DNA of 64,000 bases, taken from Notospermus geniculatus. Lineage: Eukaryota > Nemertea > Pilidiophora > Heteronemertea > Lineidae. The notes under the pieces are model-generated. The model was not told where the DNA came from and did no database searches. It worked only from the letters and a program-made list of their open reading frames with translations. Positions 1 to 11,000 of the stretch are shown here, piece after piece. Positions within the stretch are counted from its first letter, which is position 1. Each line of letters starts with the position of its first letter. The DNA is taken from assembly GCA_002633025.1 (NCBI GenBank), contig NMRB01000177.1:31561-95560 (forward strand). The letters run 5' to 3'. The position numbers were made by a program, and so were the translations under genes.

Positions 1-2605
1 GCTTCGACAACTCAATGTATCAGCGCATCATAATGCATGAATTACATTCAACAATTGCGTGAATTCTGCATACAAATTGCAATAAAGGTAGTGAGTTTCA
101 TTAGCTACAATACACCGTGACTCAACACTCGTGCCAATTATCCAAGTCCATTCATCCTATTTACATATTTCAAAAGTTGCTCTGTTTATGTTTGTGGTTT
201 CCATCCAGTTGCTAGGCAACAATAAAACAGTATTAGTCATTAATGGATTCAGGCAAGTGCAATATTACTATAGTTTTTGACCGTGTGAATAGTCCTTGAC
301 AGCAAATTCACTTCAGGCTAAGAGTATCGCATTCAAATGCATATTTATCTACTTCCTTGTGCACAAATTTTGGGTACAAATGAGTTATCAGACTGACATG
401 ACTGATGATGTCAATTATGAATTAACAGTTTTTTGCAGTATCTATTTCTTGCACCCTCATTATGCACAAACATGTATTCTTTCCAAGCTCTTCAATTAAA
501 AATAAAATGCCTGGAGCGACTGGAAAAGGTGGGATATTTGCGGGTCTATTCCATGTCAGTTAGTTGGAGGAAACCTGGTGTCTGATTGGCTGAAACCTGA
601 TCACATGACTAAAACCTGGATAATCAGCAGCAATTAAGTTAAAATGGATGAAAAGAGAATCCTCACTTTTTAGGAAGTTCAGTGTTGAATCAACTGAATA
701 ACGAAGCAATTGAATAATGAAACAATTGAATAATAACGTAAAGCAAATTGACCCATGAAACAAAATTGAATAATGAAACAATTGAAATTGAAACGTGAGA
801 TCGGACTAACATGATCTCATGAACATGGTGAGTCACATACCTAGTGGAGCCCCGAGTCAGTCCATCCGTTCCGACGAAAGTCTGTCCAGAAATGCCACAG
901 TCCGTGACAAGCTGGCAGTTTTCTTTGAAAAGAGCATTTTATCACAATGCTTTTGTGCCATATGTTACCAGTCAATATGTGCCACTGGTTTCATGAAATG
1001 AATAGAGTTCTTCACATTTCATTGCAATTTAATTACGGATAATTGAGTGTTGGAATCAGGTAACTGAATTTAAAGACCAGTGGATTGTGGACAAGGGTAA
1101 GCATTTATAAAGGGACAGTAGACTCACTGACAATGAAAAGTGCATCAGAGTAGAATGGTAATTAAATCTGACATGTCAATCATCTGATATTTTGCAACCT
1201 AGGAAGACATCATGGGAGTACCTTTATGCAAAGTTTGAAGTTGCTGGGACCAGAAATGACAAAATGTGCAGTGTTCATCATTTCCAACTTTGACCTCTCA
1301 TCAACTAGATTTGAATGGGAAACTTCATGTGACACACCCGAGGCATGACAACATCCAGAAGAACTGAAACGTGACCGCCCCGAGGGTGACCCTATCGCTA
1401 ACACTGAAACAAGACCTCACCAATTATGACCCTAACGTTGACACATGACCTCACTGAGCTGAAACATAACCTCACCATCATAACCCTATCGCTAACATTG
1501 AAACATGACGGTAAGGGTTAGGGTTAGGGTTATACCCTCTTTTTGGGGCCCAGGATCCCACTTGAAAGTTTACTCTCAGAGAGTAGACTACTGTATAAGC
1601 AGGAAAATTCTTATGCAGAGAAGCAGCTAAGGCGACGCCCACTTGCAAACAACGAAATCTGACATCAGCATCCCAGCATGCCTCATGGAAACACTGCAAT
1701 TTGACGATGTCCAATGTTGATACCAACATTGATCCTGAGCTAGCCATCACTGCAATTTGGTACTGGTTTGGGATACCGGTATATCGATCTCACCAAGAGT
1801 TGAAGGACGTTATGTACCTCATTATCATTAGCAACAACTAGCAATAACTAAAGCGATCAATCACTTTTCCTTTCAAATGTATGTTGATTAGCACTACACC
1901 CCACGGCGTGGGTAATGTCAATCCACGTGGCTCCATCTATGAGGATCTAACTGAACTTACAACTACCATGAAGTCAAACCCTACATGTAGGACCAGTGGG
2001 AAGGGACCAACACCAGTCAGGGTTACAACAAATGATTATTGAATATCATTTTGTCGGGTGCAGCTTCACACGCTCAAAAATCAATACAGTGCTAAGTCCA
2101 CGTGTTTCAACATATTTGCTTACATCTGGTACGGGACAATCTGCAAGTTAAACCGAAACATGCCGTTACACATTGGAGAATTATCCCAGAACAACGGAAA
2201 ATATCAATACCAAGAGACTCAAAGCTGCCACCTGTGTACTTCTGCTGGCAAACTGGCATAGGACGGATTGTTATCACCAAACGCACAATTAGACATAAAT
2301 TATCTCCATTCAATGGACTCTGGCGACGGCTGGATCCGATATTTTCCTCTCCAAAACATGCCAACGCGACAATGAGAGAAGTTCGCACAGCTGTAGTTAC
2401 CATCTGGAACTGCGCCCAGATGTGAATTAGCTAACAATTGATATAGACCATGTAGATTTCAACATGTCTATTTCAACATGAAACAGTATATGAAACTATC
2501 ATAATGTGAATAAAAATTGAACTTGAGTGACTATAATTGAACGATTGACTTTTGCAGTTGCATATGTCATACAATGTAGGCCTATCAATGAAATGTGTCA
2601 GTTTA
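1..2605. other. Intergenic, no gene seen
   Basis: No exon series, conserved protein or RNA gene is recognisable on either strand. The stretch 1385-1510 is an irregular repeat built on words such as catgacctcac and ccctatcgctaac. At about 1511-1532 there is a short TTAGGG-like run. Open frames here are short and resemble nothing I know. Confidence 0.5.
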
Positions 2606-2822
2606 AGCCAGGAGCACACCAGGTGATATCGCAAGCGATCTATTAAACCCCCCATTATCATCTCGCAAGCCACTGCAGACTGACCAAGATACCGGTTTTG
2701 GTATTGCTTGCTGATGGGCAACCATCACTAGCGAGAAGATTCCATGCACCGCTCTTCAACACACACCTGGCGTCAGCAGCCAATTTTGCTCGCTTGCGAT
2801 ATCGCCTGGTGTGCTGCTGGCT
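2606..2822. mobile_element. MITE, PIF/Harbinger-like
   Basis: A 217-bp element with imperfect terminal inverted repeats: it starts AGCCAGGAGCACACCAGG and ends CCTGGTGTGCTGCTGGCT. The inner part of both arms carries a second matching block (gatatcgcaagcga and its complement). It is flanked on both sides by TTA (2603-2605 and 2823-2825), the target duplication expected of the PIF/Harbinger superfamily. It has no coding capacity. Confidence 0.75.
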
Positions 2823-2825
2823 TTA

Positions 2826-2990
2826 GTGGTGCAGAACACCCGTGCTTGTCAACTGTGACAGTCCAGATTCAATCTCATTGACAACACAAGGGTTTTCCCC
2901 GGACACTCCAGTTTCCTCCTGCTATAACCGGTAATCATATTCGTCTAATGTTGTCTTTAGAGCTAATAATACCACATTTGCTGTGTTCTC
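2826..2990 (+). mobile_element. SINE fragment (tail region)
   Basis: Contains the block ctccagtttcctcctg followed by a gtaatcat-like stretch. The same block occurs in the better preserved tRNA-derived SINE at 3779-4000. The tRNA-like head is degenerate here. Confidence 0.45.
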
Positions 2991-3778
2991 CACACCAGTT
3001 AAAAGAAAGGCGGCCCGCCCCTCTTGAAAATACCGACGGCAAAATCCGCCCCTCTTAAAAATTCGTCCACCCTAATATTGATGATTTAGATCGCTCAATT
3101 ATTATGCATCTCAGCTGCTCAGAAAACGCATCTCAGAGCACCTAAAATCCAAATTTCGCTGGGGAGGCCCCCCAGACCCCCTGCCAGAAGGCGCCTTTGG
3201 TGCCCAGCGCGGTGCCTTCGGCACCACGCCCACCACCGCCCCCTAGACCAAAACCCATGGAGAACACTGATTTGGTGCTCAGCTCTCGTTTCAAAATATT
3301 TTTGGAACATCTCACTGAAGTTATATGGAATTTGAAGACATTGCAGAAGAAAAGGAGATGACAGAAATATCATTCAAATAATTCCATCGAATTTTGCTTA
3401 ATTTTATAGCTGTCATTGGAAAAAGAACATGAAGACAATTCCTTCCCATAAACTGCACCACTCGAGTCTGTCCTTGGGAATGGTTCAATAGCCTGTCTCG
3501 CGGGTGAAATGACACTAACAGTCATTCTAGTAGCTTGCCCCATTTGTATACTCATACAGGCTGGCGCCACTCTGCAACTCGGCGTACATGTATATCCCTG
3601 AGATCGATTTACAGGCACGGAACATCTAGAGGGAAAATCCAATATGTATTACAAATCCCAAGAGGAATGAGAGTAAAATCAGCAGATCTCAAAATCCCAC
3701 AGAAATTATGGAGGCATCATGATGGAATAGCAACGGGGAGAAATTAATCAGGTGGGATTGAAATGTCAAGGGTTACGC

Positions 3779-4000
3779 AGTGTCAGCGTGGTGTAGTGGA
3801 AACATCGGTGTTGCACCTCTGAGGATCCAGGTTTGATTCCTGGTACATGATTGGACCGCTCCTGCTCATCACAAGTGATAGAGAGGGTGCTCTCTTTGAC
3901 AATGCAGGCTTTCTCCTGGCCAGAAATTCCAGTTTCCTCCTGGTGTACATTAATGAAATCGTCCAAGGACCACGTGCTCACCTAGTAAGTAAGTGTACCA
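3779..4000 (+). mobile_element. tRNA-derived SINE
   Basis: Shows an RNA polymerase III A box (TGGTGTAGTGG near 3790) and a B box (GGTTTGATTCCTGG near 3831) at tRNA-like spacing. A body with ccagtttcctcctgg and a tail reading ttaatgaaatcgtccaagg follow. A related tail occurs at 17270-17320. No target duplication could be fixed. Confidence 0.65.
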
Positions 4001-6215
4001 GAGGAACGAACGACAGAAGTCAATTTTTCAAAATGGCCGATATTTGGCAGCCATATTTGAAGCCCATTTGGGCCATAGGTTGCAGGCCCACTCATACATG
4101 TCATAGGAGGTATCTAGATACATAGTCACACCACGATAAAACATTCTACTTGGTACAGTTAACCTGATATGGGCATTGAAAATCAACTTTTCAAGATGGC
4201 TGCCAGGCGGCCATAGTACAAGTCCGAACGGACTGAAATTTGTTGTGTGGTCTCAACTGGAAATCATTCCTGACCATTAACAAGCAGGTGAGACAAGTAT
4301 TTCATGCACTTAAAAACCACCCTAGCTAAAAGCCAACAATTATTCAAGCTCTTCTGGCTTAAAAATTTTCTGTTCTAATAGGCCTAAGTAGATGTAAGCC
4401 TATCCTTCAGTTGAAAACATTTGCCATGGATTGTGACAGTATGTGAAAGAATTTTACACCAAAAACATGGTTAGTCTAAACATGTTTTAGTTAGGGTTGA
4501 ACTAAATTATGGCAATGCTCTGTAATAGCAAGCGGGAGTCACAGCCCAAAGCTTGACAAAATCTGTTTGGTATGTTGGGACAGAACAGGCCTCTTGGAAA
4601 ATCCCCCAATTTTTCCTACTCAGCTCTGATGTTCCTCTACGATTCAGAAACCATGAAATAATTTCGTCACCAATTTTAGCACAAAATTTCCCTGAAAGAA
4701 TTATCGACTAGTTTTGTGAAAATGTTCCTGAAAGGCAGCTTCAAGTTCAACACTTCAAAATCGTGATAGAAACTAGACCTGGGAATCCCTTTATGTTATG
4801 TCATGGGTATTCTTCAGAAGGTGCATAGAGGAATACATGAATACCGGTAGCCTTTTTCACTTGGAACTTTTTCTTGGCCTGGCGAAAGGTTAACTCATTT
4901 TCTCACCTGCCTATTTCACACCTCAGTGAAAATTCCCTTGTGGAAAGATGCTAGAAAACGGGTCACAATAAACAATACTGCTTTTGAAGAGGTTGAACAA
5001 GAAGATTTCACACTATGTTCTAATACCTGGATTTTTCATGCTTGAAAGTCACTGGACTAAAGAAACCTCACAACAGTAGAATGAATCAGATGAACCACTT
5101 AGTGAAATGAAACCCATAGGCAGTGGGTTAGCGGGGTCATCATTGATAAGAAAGGAATTCTCTATAGATGGATATTCAATGACGTCATCACACGATGTAA
5201 ACATGCTGCGTGCGCAAATTGGCGCCCTGTTCCACCAATGACGTTACGTCGTTTGACATGCGCACGCAAACTGGCGCCGTTGATGACGTCATTTTGTAAA
5301 CAAAAACAGCAGAATGCAACCCGTCTATAGGGTCCATGGAATCTGATAGATATCATACTTTAGGCCTACATGGCCTCGGAAAGTGGCCAGGAAGACTTGT
5401 CTTATGGTAAAGGGACCTCTATACCCATCATCTCATAGGACGACAGGCATTAACATCTTTAGCTTCTGTCACACTCTCCTCTGGGGTCCCTGGCATCATG
5501 GGAGGCCTACTGGCAACTGTGGACTGTGGAACTCATCTTTCATGGCTCAGGCATTCAGAATGCTTGGTTCTGACAGGATAGATAAGATAGGCCCTTTGAC
5601 AGATGACAGAACTATTTAGATCCAACAAACCAAAAGAGGTTTCTATGATGAATAGTTTTGGCCTACACGAAGACCCTATGCTTTCAGGTTTGGCCTTCTT
5701 TAAATTCTTTTCTGTTATGAAAGACCATGAATAGACTTGCCCATAGCCTACTTACTGGAAGCATGAACAAGGCAAGGGCAATGACATGTAGAGAGCTCTG
5801 TATATGGAGGGAAATGATTCACTTCAACTGGACAAACACAAATATACCCAAAATGTAATGGACAGAGGAAGACCTAAACCTTGGAGGAATTATACTAATA
5901 CTGCAGTATAATTCCTCCAAGCCTAAACTAAAGATGGGGACAATATTACGGCCTATAGGCCCTAGGCCTATATACTACCTACATTTATATATAGGCCAAT
6001 TTTATAGGTCTAGGCCTACGCTAAGGCTATCCGTCAATCATGTTTGAAGGCTATCATGTGCTATTCTTACCTGGCATGACTGGTCCTTGGCTCATAATCA
6101 GGCAGATACTCCTTTAGAACAGGAGGTAATGTCTCTGCCATCTTCTCTTCTCTCAGTTCCCATCCATTCTTTCCAAAATTCGCCCGTCCAAACAGATGAT
6201 AATATTATTATCTAT
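4001..6215. other. Intergenic, no gene seen
   Basis: AT-rich sequence with GGCCTA-type words from about 5640 on. No exon pattern or RNA gene was recognised. It holds one strong hairpin at 5881-5920, listed separately. Words like aaaatggccgatatttggcagccat near 4030, with a similar one near 4190, look like old dispersed repeats. Confidence 0.5.
5881..5920. repeat. Perfect 16-bp inverted repeat (hairpin)
   Basis: Arms TTGGAGGAATTATACT and AGTATAATTCCTCCAA are perfect complements separated by 8 bases. It could be the remnant of a small transposon end or a cruciform. No transcript context is visible. Confidence 0.7.
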
Positions 6216-6699
6216 CTACTATGCGATCGTATAGAACGGGCCATGCATTGCCATGTGTCATGGCGGGAATATTAATCACTACTCGTCTCTGGTGCCATGG
6301 CAACGGGGTCATCTGATGTAAACCAATTTCTAATGGCGGGAACTTTGAATGATGGCTTGCTTTTGGCTGATGCTCAGTGTCTCCACCTAAGAGATCATGA
6401 ACCAGACGACAGTTCTTCAGGATGAAATTCTACAGAGGACTTCAGGCCATATCAAGTGTCATGTGGCAGAAAGGAGCATTTCCATGCTTATTACACTCAA
6501 CTCGGTAACCTACTAGGCCTAATAGCCTAGGGACTGAAATTTGAAAAGCTGGGTCCTTGCTGAAATATGGCAGGCTAAAACTTGTCTGATCTGAGGGGTG
6601 TGTAGGCCCTATATATTTATGATGGAGATGAGATTGGAGGATATAACTCCAGTGCCAGTTACCTCCTGCAGGCTCCTTCACAAGTTTGCCCAATTGACT

Positions 6700-6950
6700 T
6701 AAAGGAGCTGGACGTCCAAGTTGTAAACACTCACTCACTGGTTCTCTATCCACGCGACGCCTGCGGTGCTGCCACCTATTGTCGGTGATATGTACTGACG
6801 TGAATATCGTGAATGAGTTGCATTGAACCGGGAACCAGTCTAACGATCACGGGGCGCTACTGGTGCTGCCACCTGCACGAAGGAATAAAACTAGTTTGCC
6901 AACCATGTTTGTAAACACAGCTTGTTTACAACTTCGGCATCTAACTCCTT
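6700..6950. mobile_element. MITE, taaaggag family, type 2
   Basis: Begins TAAAGGAGCTGGACGTCC and ends CTAACTCCTT next to TAAAGG. Subterminal words gttgtaaac and gtttacaac are inverted. It is absent from unit B, where caattgact runs directly into the next element at 18969. Noncoding. Confidence 0.6.
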
Positions 6951-7157
6951 TAAAGGAGCATGGTATTGCCACTTTTTCTCGACAGCCGGCGCCACTGTGC
7001 CACTCTCCAACCCAGGGACCAACGACGTATTGGCGAGTTGACCCGATTTCCTCCGTACATTTTGTAATCAATTTTTGCAGTTCATGTTACTGCCACTAGG
7101 TGGCTCCCTCTAGGTCGGCAGTCAAATAACGCATTTGAGATATACCGTGCTCCTTTA
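6951..7157. mobile_element. MITE, taaaggag family, type 1
   Basis: Ends are TAAAGGAGCATGGTATTG and ACCGTGCTCCTTTA, forming terminal inverted repeats. Homologous copies lie at 18969-19178 (unit B) and, inverted, at 53721-53928. No open frame of note. Confidence 0.75.
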
Positions 7158-7743
7158 AAGCTATGACTATTTGGCACTCAACTCTCAATTCAATATGTAT
7201 TTAAGAGTCAAAGCCCACTAAAATTTTTTTAATGGTGATAATACCTACATGTAAGTATTTTATTGATTAGATAACAAAAATGTAAATAAGCAACAGATCT
7301 ATGTACAGTATAAACAAATGGACAAATCTATCACATCATGTATTTGGAATTCTTTGTAAAGCAACCCCTTGTTGCATAATAATACTGGGCTTGATAAAGC
7401 AACAGTCTAGATATGTAGGTCTACTTTACCTTTCAGTGACAAAATGGACGGATATGCTTTCCAGGAGTACCTCTCTACAAAAGACCCCTTTGGACCGACA
7501 AATGTTGCATTTAGTGAGAATGGCCTGATCACAGAGGTTGTAAATGAACAGAAATGACTAATTTTGGACGGATAGTGGGTGTCCTTAGAGGGTAAACCGA
7601 CAGTTTCCTTAGAGATACACTTTGCTAAGTTTGGATGTGCATCTTTTTGGCCTCTGTAGAGACACCACTAAGTCAACATAGCAGTATTTTCAAAGGAGGG
7701 AATTCAGTGAATATCAATTCAGTGCCCTTGGTAACTGTCTAAT
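7158..7743. other. Downstream region of LRGUK copy A
   Basis: No gene seen. On the minus strand an AATAAA (tttatt at 7260-7265) lies about 830 bases past the LRGUK stop and could be its poly(A) signal. The sequence is shared with unit B. Confidence 0.35.
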
Positions 7744-7986
7744 AGACAAATCCCAAATTCCAAGTTCTGCGCACTTCCGCCGAAATAGCAACAAGAACCT
7801 CGATCTGAAACCAGCTGACGTGACGCAATCCGTGATTCAGCAATGGTCAACTCTGACGTAACGTCGTCCAAGTCACTGTCGTGGGGTTCTCTGCGTCACG
7901 TCATTCAGTTTCAGACCGAGGTTCTTGTTGCTATTTCGGCGGAAGTGCGCAGATCTTTCCCGTTTACGTCAATTTGGGATTTGTCT
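7744..7986. mobile_element. MITE with long inverted repeats, only in unit A
   Basis: A 243-bp element with perfect 16-bp ends AGACAAATCCCAAATT and AATTTGGGATTTGTCT. Longer inner arms around gcgcacttccgccgaaatag and its complement follow. Unit B has the empty site (near 19761), reading gtctaatttaaac without the element. AT flanks both ends. Noncoding. Confidence 0.85.
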
Positions 7987-8091
7987 ATTTAAACAAACCC
8001 CCTCCAAATTTACGTTCAATAAAAGAGGCATAACTTTCTTTGCACAGGAACCCCGACAAAATAATCCACCAGACTGTTTCAGCTGAATCAA

Positions 8092-11000
8092 TTATGCCAT
8101 TTGTGGGGATATTGGTGGTAAAACTCGATGTCTATCAGACCCAGGTCTGTTCACCGACCCTGGTCGAGACAATGGTCTCTCTTCCTCAGCAGCCTGCACT
8201 CCACTTCCCGACCTCATCATATCTATTGGATCAACTGTCTCTGTTGGCAAAGTCAAATCATCTGGCATGTCCTGTTTGGCTGGTGAATGTGCATCAGGCG
8301 TTTGGTGTGCTGATGAAAGCTGTGAGAGGCTCGTGCTTGCTCGAGAATTCTCTTTACTCGAGTCTGGTGATGCGGGGAATTGTTCTTTCAGTCCCTCTGG
8401 AGGCGGTGGCTGTGCACTTTTCCCGTTGTTGTTTTTATGTGTAGGTGATATCCTTGTCACTAGAGGGTCTGGAGCAGTTTGGACCCTGTAAAACCAAGAA
8501 TGGCATCAGTATACCTTATATAAGCGAACTCCAAATGGGTGCAGGATTCACTGAATACCGTTTTTGCCCAGCTAGCAGATTATTGATGTTGTTTACTTCA
8601 TTTCCTTACCTGGATGATGCTTGTGGGTACAGAGCAGGAGAGATGTAGCCAGCAACTGCTTCCTTTGCTGCACTATGCCTTCGTTTGATCGAAGCCTCCT
8701 CCTGGAATTGAATTCAAACCACATGTTACATTGGAAGGAAAAATCAACTGAACGGACTCTTAATAACTGACGGCATTGCATTTTTCTGCCCAATAGTTAA
8801 TGCCAAGTATCAGCACCCTTCTGCTCATGGTTTATTCCCACTTTACCCTTTCCCAATTCGCCTCCTAATACAAACTCTATATCTAACCCTAACACAAACT
8901 CTATACAACCCTAACCCTAAAGGCTCGTTTCCACAGATGCGTTTCACGCTGCGTGATGCGTCAAATCTTTTGTTATTTTCCGCCGCTCTGCTTCCAAACA
9001 ATGGGCGAAGCGTCAAAACGCTCATGCTACCGCTTCTGTGGAAACGGGCCTTAATACAAACTCTATAGCTGCAAATTCTATAGCTATCCTAACCCTAATA
9101 CAAACTCTGTAGCAGACCCTAACCCTAACTGTTGGAGGGCGAATTGGGAAAGAGCAAAATGGGAAGATGCCAGCAGTGCCCTATGTTCATGCCAGGATTC
9201 CAACCGAAATGTTTCTGTTGATACCTACCAAGACCCCTAATCCCAGAACCTGTGGTGACATCTGTGGATTCTTTATGGTACCAGGAATCTCCTGTGTAAT
9301 GCTCTCTGGTGCACTTGTGCGGGACCACGCTATCGATCCAGGAGTTTGTTGTTTACCAGCTGATGTTACAACAATCGGTTCAGATCCATCATCGTTTTTG
9401 TCTCCCGGATCTGCATGTTCTGGAGTGGGGAGGTTGATACCAAGGTAGTCCATCACAAGCCGACGAAGTCTCTTATACGCTTCTGTAATCTCATCTGAAA
9501 AGGAAATTGCCAGATTCAGGAAAGAGCAATACATTTGACTGACACAAACTATCTTTTGAATGGACATGATCAAAGTTTACCACCGACTCAGAGGAGTCTT
9601 GGATTGTTGTGATGGTACAGTGGCAAAATCAGCAGCCGCCACCAATGAGGTCACAGGTTCGATCCCCAGTTGTCCAGTGGCATTATGTGGTAGAGACGCC
9701 AATCCTCTTCAACATCGTAAGTTGTCTCTGGTTGCTCGGGTTCCCCCTGCATTATGAAATTTTGCCCAGTCTTGTTTAAGGAGTAGCTATAATACCCTAA
9801 CTTGGCGACTCCACTCCTAATTTGTATATTAATGAAACTTTTCTCTCACTCACTTACCACTGTTGATATACATATCAAAGAACCCAGGATGCTCTTGATT
9901 GTATTCAGCATAGACGTCTGCCCTCTTGAGAGTCGCCTCAATCTGAAGTTCTGAGTAGAGGCCTCTCTCACGCAGTCGTCTCTCGTGGGCCTCTTTTGTT
10001 ATAGGCATGATGTAGACATAACGTGGCTCAAAATATGTGTTTTTCAGCGTCAGGACTCCCTGGAAAAGATATACCAGTAGATGATAGTATAATCAGTAGG
10101 TGAACAAATTGACTCGATTAGAAAGAAGAACTCAAAGCCAGGTACCAAGCTGTCAATTTGAAACATACGTAGAGAATCACGAAAACTGATCACTGTCATT
10201 ACAAAGTAGACAGTACTAAAGACAGTTGGCCTTGGAATCAACGATTTTTCAGTTCTCAGTTGGATTGGTATCTCTTAAGTCCTCTACAAGGTTTGATTCC
10301 ACTTCTTACCTCCAATTCCATATGCACCACACAGGCCAGTCCTTCCTTTGCAATATTCTCGACAGAATCTAGGGTGAGGCCGTACCAGTAGCCAGCATAT
10401 TGATAGGTGTAGAGAAAACGACCCTGAAAAAGTAATCATCACGATGAAGTGCAAGAAGCAGTGAAGCCTAATATGTGTTGAGAATGTGCTGCTGTCACTA
10501 AAGAACTGACTTCATCAAATACCAGAGTTCCATGACACTGATGTTATAAATAAAATCAACTGATGACAGTCATAGGACTTACATATTTGATCTCTTCTTC
10601 AAACTCTTCTATGGTCACAAAATGGAAGTCTCTGCCTGGTGATTCATCAGGGTGGGGCTTACGGGTTGTATGAGTGATACTGAAAAGGAGGAAAGACGGC
10701 AAATTTCACCCTTGTTTTGATGCAACAAATAAGTGAAGGAAACTCATTAGATATTCTCAACTGGCAAATTGGTTTGATCAGCAAACCCCCTGTTGAGAAT
10801 CCAGAAACTATACCGACAGCCAGCCACCCAGGAGACAAGAGCTACAGAGAAAACACCTGTTCAATCATGGGACCTTTTTCCCCTTCTAGTCCAAGCTGGC
10901 CTAGCTGCCAATTGTTTCTTGATCAACTGCCACATGAAATGAATCCCAAAACCAAAACTGGGAGGGTACGTACCCATAACCAAAGAAATCTGGGAACTCC

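Noticed and set aside
8040-8444. 134-codon plus-strand frame, repeated at 19815-20219
   Set aside because: It lies antisense to the last LRGUK exon; the minus-strand reading continues a well-supported protein, so the plus frame is a shadow.
8880-9125. Telomere or chromosome end suggested by ccctaa repeats
   Set aside because: Only short, interrupted ccctaaccctaa runs inside an LRGUK intron, present in both units; an internal repeat.
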